Assembly (NCBI GenBank): GCA_025800245.1
Contig: JAOXSA010000375.1
Span: 1-50,270, forward strand
Direction of reading: 5' to 3'
Length of the DNA: 50,270 bases
From: Amphritea sp.
GTDB lineage: Bacteria; Pseudomonadota; Gammaproteobacteria; Pseudomonadales; Balneatricaceae
Shown here: positions 28,992-39,119 of the stretch, piece by piece
Layout of the letters: each line of letters opens with the position of its first letter
Numbering within the stretch: the first letter of the stretch is position 1
Program-made: the position numbers and the translations under genes
The notes under the pieces: generated by a model
Told to the model about the DNA's origin: nothing
The model's input: the letters and a program-made list of their open reading frames with translations, nothing else
Database searches by the model: none

Positions 28992-29759
28992 ATGCAAACA
29001 CTGGGTATTTTAGGCGTCGGCCATCTGGCCAGTTACACCGTGAAAGGATTACGCAACGGTGGTGATCAACGCCGCGTTATTCTCTCACCGCGGGGACAGG
29101 CGACCGCTAAGATGCTGGAACAAGAGTGCCAGTGTGAAATCGCTACAGATAACCAGTCAGTGATTGATCAGGCCGACATTGTATTACTGTCGGTGCGCCC
29201 GGCAGGACTCGATAGCCTGTTGCAGGGACTGACCTTCAGACCCGGACAGATCGTTGTCTCAGTGATTGCAGGCCTGACGCTGGAACAGCTGAACCAGTAC
29301 AGCAATCTGCAATCGACCACTCTGGTGCGTGCACTGCCCTCTGCCAGTGCCGAAGTTAACTCGGGCCCAGTTCCCCTCTTCCCTGCCAACGACGCGGTAG
29401 AAGCCCTGTTTGACACTCTAGGACAAGCGGTCCCACTGACCTCTGAATCACTGTTTGATGTCGCACTGAGTCACGCCTGCCTGCACGGCTGGAGCTATTT
29501 TCTGGTGCAGCAGCTGATCGACTGGAGCACTGCCCAAGGCATGGATGAATCCACCGCCAGAAAGATGGTTGCTCACTCCATCGGCAGCGCAATCGACTTT
29601 GGCGAGGCCCGGCCAGAACTATCTTATGGTGAGATTGGCCGCTCAATTGCGACCGAAGGAACTTTCACCCTGATGGGGCAACAACATATCGCTGCAGAGA
29701 ATGGCTATCAGGCCTGGGCAGAGGCGATGCAGGCGGTACTTGATAAAACCAAGCTGTGA
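28992..29759 (+). CDS. Pyrroline-5-carboxylate reductase-like protein (ProC family)
   Basis: A 255-residue member of the ProC/NAD(P)-binding reductase family. The Rossmann motif LGILGVGHLASYTVKG starts the protein, and VLLSVRPAGLDSLL and VSVIAGLTLEQL follow. The C-terminal helical domain has SHACLHGWSYFLVQQL, where typical ProC has GSGPAY, so it is a divergent paralogue and may act on another imine or not be the proline-pathway enzyme. The start at 28992 follows AAGGGGAAGC; the reading frame is open much further upstream but overlaps the divergent gene. Confidence 0.78.
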   Translation: MQTLGILGVGHLASYTVKGLRNGGDQRRVILSPRGQATAKMLEQECQCEIATDNQSVIDQADIVLLSVRPAGLDSLLQGLTFRPGQIVVSVIAGLTLEQLNQYSNLQSTTLVRALPSASAEVNSGPVPLFPANDAVEALFDTLGQAVPLTSESLFDVALSHACLHGWSYFLVQQLIDWSTAQGMDESTARKMVAHSIGSAIDFGEARPELSYGEIGRSIATEGTFTLMGQQHIAAENGYQAWAEAMQAVLDKTKL

Positions 29760-29823
29760 TCATGACCGGCAACGTCACTCTGACGCTGCCAGTCCCTTAT
29801 CCTATTGGTGGTGTATGTTTCAG

Positions 29824-30204
29824 TTACACCATCGAATGCAGACCAAACACATTACCTTCAGTATCAATAGCCATAGTGATAAAGCCATACTGCCCGATCG
29901 CCATTTTTGACTGAGTCACGGTGCCGCCGGCTGCGGCAACCCTGCTCTCTTCCTGGGCACAGTTATCACAGGAAAAGTACACGATAATACTATTACCGCC
30001 AGCCTGCATACCCGCCATACTGACCAGAGCTCCGGTGGCGCCATAGCTTTCCATATCCGATGGAAACGCCCACATTTCCAGCTCTGCTTCGATAGGGTTA
30101 TCCAGCTTCTCGAGACTGACCTCCAGCACCGCTTCATAAAATGTCCGGGCTCGGGACATATCGCCTACATAAATTTCAAACCAGCCAATCGGATTCTTTA
30201 ACAT
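29824..30204 (-). CDS. VOC (glyoxalase/bleomycin-resistance) superfamily protein
   Basis: A 126-residue protein built as two beta-alpha-beta-beta-beta modules: GWFEIYVGDMSRARTFYEAV at the start and ITMAIDTEGNVFGLH at the end. This is the class often annotated as YaeR/PhnB-like lyase or 27-kDa antigen type. The start at 30204 (MLKNPIGW) is chosen because TGAGGTACGTC lies just upstream. The substrate is unknown. Confidence 0.85.
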   Translation of the reverse strand: MLKNPIGWFEIYVGDMSRARTFYEAVLEVSLEKLDNPIEAELEMWAFPSDMESYGATGALVSMAGMQAGGNSIIVYFSCDNCAQEESRVAAAGGTVTQSKMAIGQYGFITMAIDTEGNVFGLHSMV

Positions 30205-30294
30205 GACGTACCTCATCAGGCCTGTTTTTGAACGGACAATATAAAAGTAGTTCAGGTGTTGCCAAAGGATAGAGCAGCATCGGTTTCAGGCATT

Positions 30295-30323
30295 AAAAAA
30301 GGCGTCCGAGGACGCCTTTTTTA
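30295..30323. terminator. Terminator overlapping the stop of the 79-residue gene
   Basis: GGCGTC (30301-30306) pairs with GACGCC (30311-30316) around CGAG with A and T tracts on either side. On the minus strand it follows directly on the stop of the small gene at 30321. Confidence 0.9.
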
Positions 30324-30560
30324 ATCGCTGGTCAGTATTTCCAGTGCATCCCGCACTTCGGGCAGCATCACCGGAATCTGCTCCTGCAGTTCAGCAATGG
30401 ATACATCAAACTGAGTGCGAACCACTTCATTCTGATCGACCAGCCATGCCAGTGCAGCCTGACTGCATTGCTGAGGTGTCCACCCCTGTTCGACAGGTAC
30501 CCCCAACCCTTTGATGAACTCAAAAAAGTCATCCTGATCAACAAGATCTACAATCATCAT
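30321..30560 (-). CDS. Small acidic protein of unknown function
   Basis: 79 residues, acidic and helical (DLVDQDDFFEFIKGLGV at the start, IAELQEQIPVMLPEVRDAL near the end), cytosolic by composition. GAGGTAAAGCGC precedes the tandem ATGs. The terminator fits exactly at its stop, which supports it as a real gene. I do not recognise the family. Confidence 0.65.
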   Translation of the reverse strand: MMIVDLVDQDDFFEFIKGLGVPVEQGWTPQQCSQAALAWLVDQNEVVRTQFDVSIAELQEQIPVMLPEVRDALEILTSD

Positions 30561-30625
30561 CGCGCTTTACCTCACCCAAAACACTCAAACGTTATATACA
30601 CAATAGACCACACAGGCATACATAT

Positions 30626-30652
30626 AAAAAGCCGACACGAGGCCGGCTTTTT
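30626..30652. terminator. BCCT transporter terminator
   Basis: AAAAAGCCG (30626-30634) pairs with CGGCTTTTT (30644-30652), about 30 bp past the minus-strand stop of the BCCT gene. Confidence 0.85.
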
Positions 30653-30682
30653 AATCGGGAGTGTGAACTCCCTGCAACTGGA

Positions 30683-32257
30683 TCAGATTTCTGATTTCAG
30701 TCCTTTATAGATGCTTACACACATCAGCAGCAGAATCGCTGTGAACGGCAGACCGGTAGTGATCGCACCGGCTTGCAGCGCTTTCAGCGCTTCATTGCCA
30801 CCACCGTACAGCAGTGCACCAGCAATAACACCCTGCAGTACAGCCCAGAAAATACGCTGTGGTACAGGAGCGTCTACTTTACCACCGGCGGTGATAGAGT
30901 CGATTACCAGTGAACCTGAGTCAGAAGAGGTGATAAAGAATACCAGTACCAGAATGATCGCCAGCGCAGAAGTGATAGCGGTCATCGGCAGGTTCTCCAG
31001 CATCTGGAACATCGCCAGGGATACATCACCCAGACCGTTAGCCAGTTGGCCTACACCGCCCTGTACCTGATCCAGTGCCTGAGCACCGAAAGCAGACATC
31101 CACACAGCAGATACCAGAGTCGGGATCAGCAATACCGCGATCATGAACTCACGTACGGTACGGCCTTTGGATACACGTGCGATGAACATACCTACGAATG
31201 GAGACCAGGATACCCACCATGCCCAGTAGAACACAGTCCAGTCTTTGTAGAACTTCTCATCTTCACGACCAATCCAGTTACTCAGAGGTACAACATCAGT
31301 AGTATAAGCACCGATAGTCATCGCCAGGTTGCTGAAAAAGCCAGAGATAGAACCTGCAAAGATCACGAACAGCAGCAGAATCGCAGCAATGCACATATTC
31401 AGGTTAGACAGCAGTTTTACACCGCCATCCAGGCCACGTACTACAGACATAATCGCAATCGCAGAAACGGCAACAATGATCGCAATCTGAGTGGATATGT
31501 TGTTCTCAACGCCGAACAGGAAGTTCAGACCACTGGACGCCTGAGATGCACCCAGACCCAGAGAGGTTGCCAGACCGAAGATAGTCGCCAGTACTGCAAC
31601 AATATCGATCACGTGACCCAGAGGACCCCAGACACGCTCACCAAACAGCGGGTAGAACGCAGAACGGATAGTCAGAGGCAAACCTTTGTTGTAGGTAAAG
31701 AAGCCCAGCGCCAGAGCAACAACACCATAGATAGCCCATGGGTGCAGACCCCAGTGGAACATGGTTGCGCCCATTGCCGCAGCAGCACCTTCAGGTGTGT
31801 TAGCAGCAGCGTTCAGTGGCGTACCCCACCAGTCGGTGTAGTAAGCAACAGGTTCTGCAACACTCCAGAACATCAGACCGATACCCATACCCGCTGCAAA
31901 CAGCATCGAGAACCAGGACATACGGTTGAAGTCAGGCTTGGCATCTGCACCGCCCAGACGTACCTTACCGACAGGCAGGAAAATGAGGAGCAGACAGAAT
32001 AATACAAAGACGTTACCGCCAATCATAAACAACCAGTCAAAGGTTGTGGTAGACCATACCCGGGCACCTTCCAGCATTGTTTTAGCATCTGCCGGAAACA
32101 TCAGTGTGAGTACGATAAAGGTGAGGATAGCCAGTGCGCTGGTGGTAAATACAGGGTTGTGGATATCCATCCCCATTACCTGCACGTTATCCTGTCCGGC
32201 CTTATAGTCAGAGGTATAATCTGACGAATTCGGGCCGCCTTGAACTTTCTGGTTCAT
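30683..32257 (-). CDS. BCCT-family betaine/choline transporter
   Basis: A sodium- or proton-coupled transporter of quaternary amines with about 12 helices. It has the BCCT signature GMGIGLMFWSVAEP with the following glycines, and the conserved Trp segment FYWAWWVSWSPFVGMFIARVSKGR. With the start at 32257 (MNQKVQGGP, CTGGAGTAGTTCT upstream) it has 524 residues; the longer frame to 32302 is unsupported. The C-terminus is short, unlike osmosensing BetP or BetT, which points to a catabolic uptake role. Its location near the dgc/frm genes supports betaine uptake. DddT-type DMSP transport is an alternative. Confidence 0.9.
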   Translation of the reverse strand: MNQKVQGGPNSSDYTSDYKAGQDNVQVMGMDIHNPVFTTSALAILTFIVLTLMFPADAKTMLEGARVWSTTTFDWLFMIGGNVFVLFCLLLIFLPVGKVRLGGADAKPDFNRMSWFSMLFAAGMGIGLMFWSVAEPVAYYTDWWGTPLNAAANTPEGAAAAMGATMFHWGLHPWAIYGVVALALGFFTYNKGLPLTIRSAFYPLFGERVWGPLGHVIDIVAVLATIFGLATSLGLGASQASSGLNFLFGVENNISTQIAIIVAVSAIAIMSVVRGLDGGVKLLSNLNMCIAAILLLFVIFAGSISGFFSNLAMTIGAYTTDVVPLSNWIGREDEKFYKDWTVFYWAWWVSWSPFVGMFIARVSKGRTVREFMIAVLLIPTLVSAVWMSAFGAQALDQVQGGVGQLANGLGDVSLAMFQMLENLPMTAITSALAIILVLVFFITSSDSGSLVIDSITAGGKVDAPVPQRIFWAVLQGVIAGALLYGGGNEALKALQAGAITTGLPFTAILLLMCVSIYKGLKSEI

Positions 32258-32560
32258 AGAACTACTCCAGTTTTTTTTATTATCTGACTGTACTTCAGTC
32301 ATCAGCCGTTCAGATGAACAACTTACTGCGATTAAATCGCAGGACTCCAGTCGATGATGGGGTCAGTAATATAGAAAGGTGCCAGCCCCCTCGTTGTGCC
32401 TGATTACTGACCAGTTCCTATTTCATCTTACGACAGTACAGATAAGGAAGTTATCTCAAAGCGACATATATCCGAACAGAGTGTCTTTTATCGACAAATT
32501 TAATCGCCAATCTTTTGATCCAGAACAACTTTTAAGAGGAACCCCCATTTTTCTCAGGCA

Positions 32561-32597
32561 AAAAAAAGCCACTCTGTGCCGTGAAGTACAGAGTGGC
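32561..32597 (-). terminator. Strong intrinsic terminator upstream of the BCCT gene
   Basis: Minus strand GCCACTCTGT (from 32597-32588) pairs perfectly with ACAGAGTGGC (32577-32568) around a 10-base loop and runs into seven T. It lies about 300 bp before the BCCT start, on the same strand, and 240 bp after the fghA terminator, so it ends either a small RNA or an attenuated leader. Confidence 0.88.
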
Positions 32598-32700
32598 AAT
32601 ATGCCTGGTAAAATTTCGGGTCAGGCTGTTTCAGATGAAACAAAAGTGCAAGAAGCAGGATCTATAGTACATACCCCTGACACCCGTAAAATTTCCTTTA

Positions 32701-32727
32701 GCGACTGATGCCTACCGAATCGCGACT
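32701..32727. promoter_or_regulatory. Tandem CGACT sites, 21 bp apart (candidate GbdR sites)
   Basis: GCGACT at 32701-32706 and 32722-32727 are direct repeats two helical turns apart, the usual layout of AraC-family half-sites. The same CGACT-N16-CGACT arrangement is found upstream of the dgc cluster at 43193-43218. Assignment to GbdR is inference. Confidence 0.45.
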
Positions 32728-32833
32728 TTTAATATCAAGATAACGTTTTTTCGTAACGCGACTGCAACATAAATGAAGCATATGCGGAACTAATTTCCTT
32801 TAAGAAAATATCCTTTCTGAAATGCTTCAGACA

Positions 32834-32863
32834 TAAAAAAACCACTCCGAGGAGTGGTTTTAT
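32834..32863. terminator. fghA terminator
   Basis: AACCACTCC pairs with GGAGTGGTT (centre near 32849-32850), flanked by A and T tracts, 17 bp past the fghA stop. It is symmetrical and can work on both strands. Confidence 0.9.
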
Positions 32864-32879
32864 TCGATCAGATCAGCAA

Positions 32880-33728
32880 TTACTTCGCAGCAAGGTGCTC
32901 AGCGTGGAAACGCAGATGCTCCTCAATGAACGACGCAATAAAGTAGTAGCTGTGGTCGTAACCCGGCTGCATACGCAGTTCAAAATCCAGACCGCTGGAC
33001 GCTACCGCACGTACCAGACGCTCAGGTTGCAGCTGCTCAGCCAGGAAGCTGTCATCGCTGCCCTGATCCACCAGAATCGGCGGTACCTCACGGGCGGTAC
33101 GGATCAGTTCACAGGTATCGTACTGACGCCATTGCTCACGATCATCGCCCAGGTAGTTACCCAGCGCTTTCTGACCCCATGGCACTTCCATCGGATTGCA
33201 GATCGGGCTGAAGGCAGACGCAGAACAGAACATGCCAGGATTACGCAGGGCAATCATCAGTGCACCGTGGCCACCCATCGAGTGACCGCTGATGCTCCAG
33301 CTATCAGATACCGGTAGTTCACTTTTCACCAGTGCAGGCAGTTCATTAACGATGTAGTCATACATCTGATAATGCTTCGCCCATGGCTCCTGAGTGGCAT
33401 TAACGTAGAATCCCGCACCCAGACCGAAGTCGTAAGCACCTTCAGGATCATCCGGAACACCCTCACCACGCGGACTGGTATCCGGTGCAACTATGGCAAC
33501 CCCCAGCTCCGCAGCCACCCGATGAGCGCCCGCTTTCTGCATGAAGTTTTCATCGCTGCAGGTCAGACCGGAAAGCCAGTACACCACCGGTACTGTCTCA
33601 CCCTCTTCTGCCTGCGGCGGCATATAGACAGCAAAACGCATGTTGCAGCCGAGCACTTCAGACTGGTGCGTATACTGTTTGTGCCAGCCACCGAAGCTAC
33701 GGTTGGCGCTGATGGTTTCCATAGTCAT
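32880..33728 (-). CDS. fghA: S-formylglutathione hydrolase
   Basis: Hydrolyses S-formylglutathione to formate and glutathione, the second step of glutathione-dependent formaldehyde oxidation. It is an esterase-D fold of 282 residues with nucleophile S150 in SGHSMGGHGAL, WLSGLTCSDENF near the oxyanion region and the catalytic His in GYDHSYYF. The start at 33728 is chosen for AAGGG nine bases upstream, within the frmA stop region; the two genes are 5 bp apart and plainly coupled. FrmB and YeiG are other names for the same family. Confidence 0.95.
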   Translation of the reverse strand: MTMETISANRSFGGWHKQYTHQSEVLGCNMRFAVYMPPQAEEGETVPVVYWLSGLTCSDENFMQKAGAHRVAAELGVAIVAPDTSPRGEGVPDDPEGAYDFGLGAGFYVNATQEPWAKHYQMYDYIVNELPALVKSELPVSDSWSISGHSMGGHGALMIALRNPGMFCSASAFSPICNPMEVPWGQKALGNYLGDDREQWRQYDTCELIRTAREVPPILVDQGSDDSFLAEQLQPERLVRAVASSGLDFELRMQPGYDHSYYFIASFIEEHLRFHAEHLAAK

Positions 33729-33733
33729 AGAGA

Positions 33734-34906
<1,173 letters not shown>

Positions 34907-34930
34907 TTAGACAAAGAACCATAACAGAGT

Positions 34931-34979
34931 ATGCCCGGATGCGACTTTTTTCTTTCTCAGAAGGGTCGCATCCGGGCAT
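34931..34979. repeat. Perfect 15-bp inverted repeat between etfB and frmA
   Basis: ATGCCCGGATGCGAC (34931-34945) and its exact complement (34965-34979) enclose a 19-base loop rich in T and C. There is no T-run after it on the minus strand, so it is not a classical terminator. It may protect or process the long dgc-etf transcript, or act as a DNA site, since it contains GCGAC on each arm. Confidence 0.85.
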
Positions 34980-35015
34980 GTATAACCTATAAGGAGGTTA
35001 TCAGTGTTCTGCTGC

Positions 35016-35807
35016 TTATCTTAGAACACCTTCTTCGATCAGCAAATCAAAGATTGCCTGAGCCTGCTCGGCAGCTGGCTCATTCTTCATAACCTTACCG
35101 CCATCGCCCTGAGACTTCGCCGTTGCGGCTTTGAATCGCTCAGCAGCGGTCTTGGCTTTGACCACTTTCAGACGTTTAGGTCGTTTACGAGCAGGCGCCT
35201 CTTCCCAGGCTGCACGTACATCATCGGTAGCACTCTCAACGGCTTGCAGATCCATCAGCGCACGACTGGCCGGACCATAAGCACTCTGGCGCGCTTCCTG
35301 TGCCGCATTATCAACGCTGGCAACGAACGGCAGACGCACTTTCAGTGCCCGACGCTGACCACGGGGCAGCGCCTGCAGTACTTCCGCAACGCCATCCTTA
35401 ACATCAACAATATCGGCAATACGCGGTACCAGTGGCCAGCCCAGCTGTTCTGCCAGCTGGTACGGCACCATACCGGAAGACTCACCACTTTCAGCGCGAA
35501 TACCAGTCAGAACAATGTCCGGACCGTGCTGCTGCAGGTAGTTCCCCAGTGGCGCCACCGCATCAGCTGCACTGTCCAGCTGCAGTACGCGGATAGACTT
35601 CAGCCCCATACCGGCGTAGCTGCGCAGCGCTTGCTGCTGTGGATCACCGGCGTGGAGAACCGTGAGGTTATCCGACGCCAGATTCATACCCAGCTCAACG
35701 GCACGACCATCCTGCTCAGCACGACGCTCACGACCTGACTGCGGGTGCTTACCCACAGAGATCAGAGACACTACGTTCAGGTTCTGAGAAATTTGCTTAT
35801 GCTGCAT
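35016..35807 (-). CDS. etfB: Electron transfer flavoprotein beta subunit of dimethylglycine demethylation
   Basis: Half of the flavoprotein that takes electrons from the DgcAB demethylase. The 263-residue protein has the ETF-beta pattern in NLNVVSLISVGKHP, VLTGIRAESGESSGMVPYQLAEQLGWP and VRLPFVASVDN. The C-terminal 60 residues are a basic, lysine-rich extension beyond the usual ETF fold. AAGGAGGCGATCAGG gives the start at 35807, overlapping the etfA stop by 11 bp. This specialised ETF pair is the last of the dgc genes; frmA follows after a 160-bp gap with a hairpin. Confidence 0.9.
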   Translation of the reverse strand: MQHKQISQNLNVVSLISVGKHPQSGRERRAEQDGRAVELGMNLASDNLTVLHAGDPQQQALRSYAGMGLKSIRVLQLDSAADAVAPLGNYLQQHGPDIVLTGIRAESGESSGMVPYQLAEQLGWPLVPRIADIVDVKDGVAEVLQALPRGQRRALKVRLPFVASVDNAAQEARQSAYGPASRALMDLQAVESATDDVRAAWEEAPARKRPKRLKVVKAKTAAERFKAATAKSQGDGGKVMKNEPAAEQAQAIFDLLIEEGVLR

Positions 35808-37047
35808 CCTGATCGCCTCCTTCGGCCTGCTTGGCACGGAATTCCTGCGCCAGTCTCAGCAGTTCAGCCAGAATCTCCTCACTGTCACCAATTGTGCTCA
35901 GTGCGGCACGTTTGACCATGTCACAGCCGGCATCGGTGTTGATCGCAACCACTTTGTCGCACTGACCAATACCCTGCATGTGCTGGATCGCACCGGAGAT
36001 ACCCACCGCAACGTAAACCCGGGCGGTAACCCAGGTACCGGTTGCACCGACCTGACGGAAACGCGGCATAAAGCCATCGTCCACCGCCACCCGGCTGGCA
36101 CCCTCGGTTGCACCCAGAGCAGCTGCCGTATCGTGGAACTGATCCCAGTTATGGATACCGTTACCGGCAGACAGGATAAACTCGGCTTCACCCAGCGGAA
36201 TCGCATTCGGGTCTACCGCTACCTGGCCCTGATCCTGCAGTTTCGCGATGACAGACGGTACACCATCGATCTCAACCGGCAGCGCTTCGTGACGGGTTTC
36301 ATCGATCTGATCGGCACACTCTTCCGCCAGCATCAGCAGACGCGGCGTAGCGCGGGTAATATCAGAAGTACCGCCAGCACCACGGCTGACTGTCGTCTCT
36401 GCATCTACCTGCCATGCCTGAACCGCCGGACGCTCACCCAGGCGAGCAGCCAGGCGGGAGCCCAGATCAGCACCGCCATTGACGCTGTCAGGGAACAGCC
36501 AGTATTTCGGCGTGAAGTTACGCTCAACTTCAACCAGCGCAGCCAGTTGCTGCTCCGGGCAGTAGCCCTGGTATTCTTCGCCGTCCAGCAACAGCAGGCG
36601 GTCAACACCGGCGGTGTCGAAACCTTCCTCTTTACTGGTGCCGAAGGCAACGGCCAGTACCGCACCGTTACCTTCGCTTGCAGCAACCAGTTTGTGTGCC
36701 TGACCCAGGATATCTTTATCCTGACCGGTCAGACGACCACCAACCATATCCGGTACCACAACCACGTAGAAATCCGGATTCTCAACCTGATGCAGCGGCA
36801 GCTGTACTTCCTGCGGACCACTGCTGCGGCGACCACCACCGGCAGCGGCAGCATTACCTTTCAGGCGATCAATACGCTTGATACCGTTCGGGCCGATAAA
36901 GCCAACCTTGTGCGGGTTCTTGCGCAGCAGACCGGAAGGTCCGCGCACTTCAGCTTCTTCAGCCACCCCCACAGTACCGTGCAACGGGTGCAGACGGTTA
37001 CGGGCGATCCACTCAACGCGAGGGTCTCTACGAATTACATCACTCAT
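35797..37047 (-). CDS. etfA: Electron transfer flavoprotein alpha subunit of dimethylglycine demethylation
   Basis: FAD-binding partner of EtfB. The C-terminal FAD domain is recognised by AEFILSAGNGIHNWDQF, VDDGFMPRFRQVGATG and YVAVGISGAIQHMQG, with VVAINTDAGCDM close after. At 416 residues it is about 100 longer than housekeeping EtfA; the N-terminal 90 residues (from VEWIARNRLHPLHG) are an extension seen in the dgc-linked type. The start ATG overlaps the dgcB stop (TGATG), which shows translational coupling. Confidence 0.92.
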   Translation of the reverse strand: MSDVIRRDPRVEWIARNRLHPLHGTVGVAEEAEVRGPSGLLRKNPHKVGFIGPNGIKRIDRLKGNAAAAGGGRRSSGPQEVQLPLHQVENPDFYVVVVPDMVGGRLTGQDKDILGQAHKLVAASEGNGAVLAVAFGTSKEEGFDTAGVDRLLLLDGEEYQGYCPEQQLAALVEVERNFTPKYWLFPDSVNGGADLGSRLAARLGERPAVQAWQVDAETTVSRGAGGTSDITRATPRLLMLAEECADQIDETRHEALPVEIDGVPSVIAKLQDQGQVAVDPNAIPLGEAEFILSAGNGIHNWDQFHDTAAALGATEGASRVAVDDGFMPRFRQVGATGTWVTARVYVAVGISGAIQHMQGIGQCDKVVAINTDAGCDMVKRAALSTIGDSEEILAELLRLAQEFRAKQAEGGDQDAA

Positions 37048-38963
37048 CAGTGCACCTCCTCGATCAGCTGATCAGCCAGAATCTCGGCAATGTCTTTTAC
37101 TTCCGGACGCGGCTCAACCACACCTTCCAGCATCGCAGTACACTGCTGACAGCCTACTGCAACCAGCTCGGCACCGGTGGTGTTCACATCTTCCATACGC
37201 ATGTCTGCGATACGACGCTCACCAGGGATATCGGTAATCGGTGCACCACCACCGCCGCCACAGCAACGGGAGCGGAAACCGGAACGTTCCATCTCAGCCA
37301 CTTCGATACCCAGAGAACGCAGCAGCTCACGTGGCGCTTCGTATTCACCGTTATAACGGCCCAGATAGCATGGATCGTGATAAGTCACAGTACCGCCGGA
37401 GAATGTATCCAGCTTCAGTTTGCCCTGCTGAACCAGTTCGTTCAGGAAGGTAGTGTGATGCAGCACTTCAACGTTCTTAAATAAGTCGCCACCAAAGTCA
37501 GCGTACTCGTTACGCAGACAGTGATACGCGTGTGGATCAGTGGTCACAATACGCTTGAACTTGTACTGGCTCATGATCTCGATATTACGCTTCGCCAGGC
37601 TCTGGAATGCAGCATCATCGCCCAGACGGCGAGCAACATCACCACTGTCCAGCTCTTCATCACCCAGCACCGCGAAATCTACATTCGCCGCCTTCAGCAG
37701 TTTCACGAAAGAACGCAGGATACGCTGACTACGCATATCGAAGGCACCGTCAGATACCCAGAACAGTACGTCAGCTTCTTTAACATCTTTCATCACCGCC
37801 AGGTTCTGGTCCGCAGCCCAGTTGGTACGGCTCGCCGGCGCATAACCGTTCGGGTTATCGGTGGCGATGATATTATCCAGTACTTCAGCCCCCTTGTTCG
37901 GAGTATTACCTTTCTCCATGGTCAGGAAGCGACGCATATCAACGATCGCATCCACGTGCTCGATCATCATCGGGCACTCTTCCACACAGGCACGGCAGGT
38001 AGTACAGGACCACAGGGTTTCCGGATCAACCAGACCTTCAGTAATGATCTGGGTCGGGCCGCCTTTAGCACTACCCACGTCTTTACCCGGATAAGGGCTA
38101 CCGGCGTAGTTGGCATCGGTACCACCGGCCAGACCTACGACCATATCCTGAATCAGTTTTTTCGGGTTCAGCGGCTGACCGGCTGCAAACGCCGGGCACA
38201 TCGCTTCACAACGACCACACTGTACACAGGCATCAAAGCCCAGCAGCTGATTCCATTTGAAGTCAGTCGGCTTGGACACACCCAGGATATCCTGGCCCAG
38301 ATCAACTGGTTTCAGACCGGTAGAACGACCACCACCGAAACGCTCCTGACGACGGTGGAATGCCAGATGCAGTGCACCGGCAAAGGCGTGCTTCATAGGG
38401 CCGCCCCAGGTCATACCGAAGAACATCTCGCCCATACCCCAGATAATCAGGGCAGTCAGCACGATGGTCAGAATCCAGCCTCCGGTACCTTCTGGCAGTA
38501 CACCAGCGGCAGGCAGAGTCAGGACAAAGAATGCACCGGCAAAAGACAGCAGGCTCTTTGGCAGACGCATCCACGGACCTTTAGAGATCCGGCTCGGCGG
38601 ATTCTGACGGCGTTTTGCCACCATCAGACCACCGACGAACATCAGCGCCAGTGCAGCCAGCAGGCCCCAGGCCAGAATTTTGCTCTCAATACCGAACAGA
38701 TGAACCACGATGATCAGCACAGCGGAGAGTACGAAGCCACCACCGGCAGCAACGTGGGTCTTGGCCATGTACTTATCGCGCTCAACGATATCGTGCAGAT
38801 CGTGGAAATAGCGTTTTGGAATCGTCAGCAGACCAGCGATCAGGCTGATCGACTGCTCCGCTGGCTGGCCAGCGCGCCACAGACTGATGCGGCGAACGGC
38901 ACCGATTACAGCCAGCGCCAGCGCTGCTGCAATCAAGAGGGGGTGTAACCACTCAAAAATCAT
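37047..38963 (-). CDS. dgcB: Dimethylglycine demethylase Fe-S subunit DgcB
   Basis: A membrane-attached, heterodisulfide-reductase-like protein that relays electrons from DgcA. The N-terminal 200 residues contain several hydrophobic helices. Two [4Fe-4S] motifs follow: CVQCGRCEAMCP and CTTCRACVEECP. The C-terminal half has CCG-type cysteine domains, the second with CCGGGGGAP and CQQC nearby. At 638 residues it fits DgcB. GAGGGTGAGTT precedes the ATG. It lies between dgcA and etfA. Confidence 0.93.
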   Translation of the reverse strand: MIFEWLHPLLIAAALALAVIGAVRRISLWRAGQPAEQSISLIAGLLTIPKRYFHDLHDIVERDKYMAKTHVAAGGGFVLSAVLIIVVHLFGIESKILAWGLLAALALMFVGGLMVAKRRQNPPSRISKGPWMRLPKSLLSFAGAFFVLTLPAAGVLPEGTGGWILTIVLTALIIWGMGEMFFGMTWGGPMKHAFAGALHLAFHRRQERFGGGRSTGLKPVDLGQDILGVSKPTDFKWNQLLGFDACVQCGRCEAMCPAFAAGQPLNPKKLIQDMVVGLAGGTDANYAGSPYPGKDVGSAKGGPTQIITEGLVDPETLWSCTTCRACVEECPMMIEHVDAIVDMRRFLTMEKGNTPNKGAEVLDNIIATDNPNGYAPASRTNWAADQNLAVMKDVKEADVLFWVSDGAFDMRSQRILRSFVKLLKAANVDFAVLGDEELDSGDVARRLGDDAAFQSLAKRNIEIMSQYKFKRIVTTDPHAYHCLRNEYADFGGDLFKNVEVLHHTTFLNELVQQGKLKLDTFSGGTVTYHDPCYLGRYNGEYEAPRELLRSLGIEVAEMERSGFRSRCCGGGGGAPITDIPGERRIADMRMEDVNTTGAELVAVGCQQCTAMLEGVVEPRPEVKDIAEILADQLIEEVH

Positions 38964-39073
38964 AACTCACCCTCACTAAACAGGTGACGGCAGTTTTATC
39001 TGCCCTGTTATTATCTACGGTCTGTCCTCAGACAGACAAAGAAGGACCTTGTCCGGACAAAGCCTGAATAAGC

Positions 39074-39108
39074 AACAGGCGGGGTAGCTCAGCGCCACCC
39101 TGCCTGTT
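39074..39108. repeat. Hairpin between dgcA and dgcB
   Basis: AACAGGCGGGGT (39074-39085) and ACCCTGCCTGTT (39097-39108) are complementary at 11 of 12 positions around an 11-base loop. It lies 11 bp past the dgcA stop. No T-run follows, so a role in transcript stability or processing is more likely than termination. Confidence 0.75.
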
Positions 39109-39119
39109 TCATTGCGTTA

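Larger units (their letters stand above)
32258..32879 (-). promoter_or_regulatory. Long leader/intergenic region of the BCCT gene
   Basis: About 620 bp without a convincing gene. It holds, in transcription order on the minus strand, the fghA terminator (32834-32863), tandem CGACT words (32702-32706, 32723-32727, plus one at 32759-32763), a strong intrinsic terminator (32561-32597) and then about 300 bp of leader. Short ORFs of 13-27 codons occur on the minus strand between the two terminators but lack good ribosome sites. Confidence 0.5.

Noticed and set aside
37521-38948. Long open frame antisense to dgcB
   Set aside because: Thr, Gln, His and Arg-rich shadow of a strongly conserved gene; no start signal or family.
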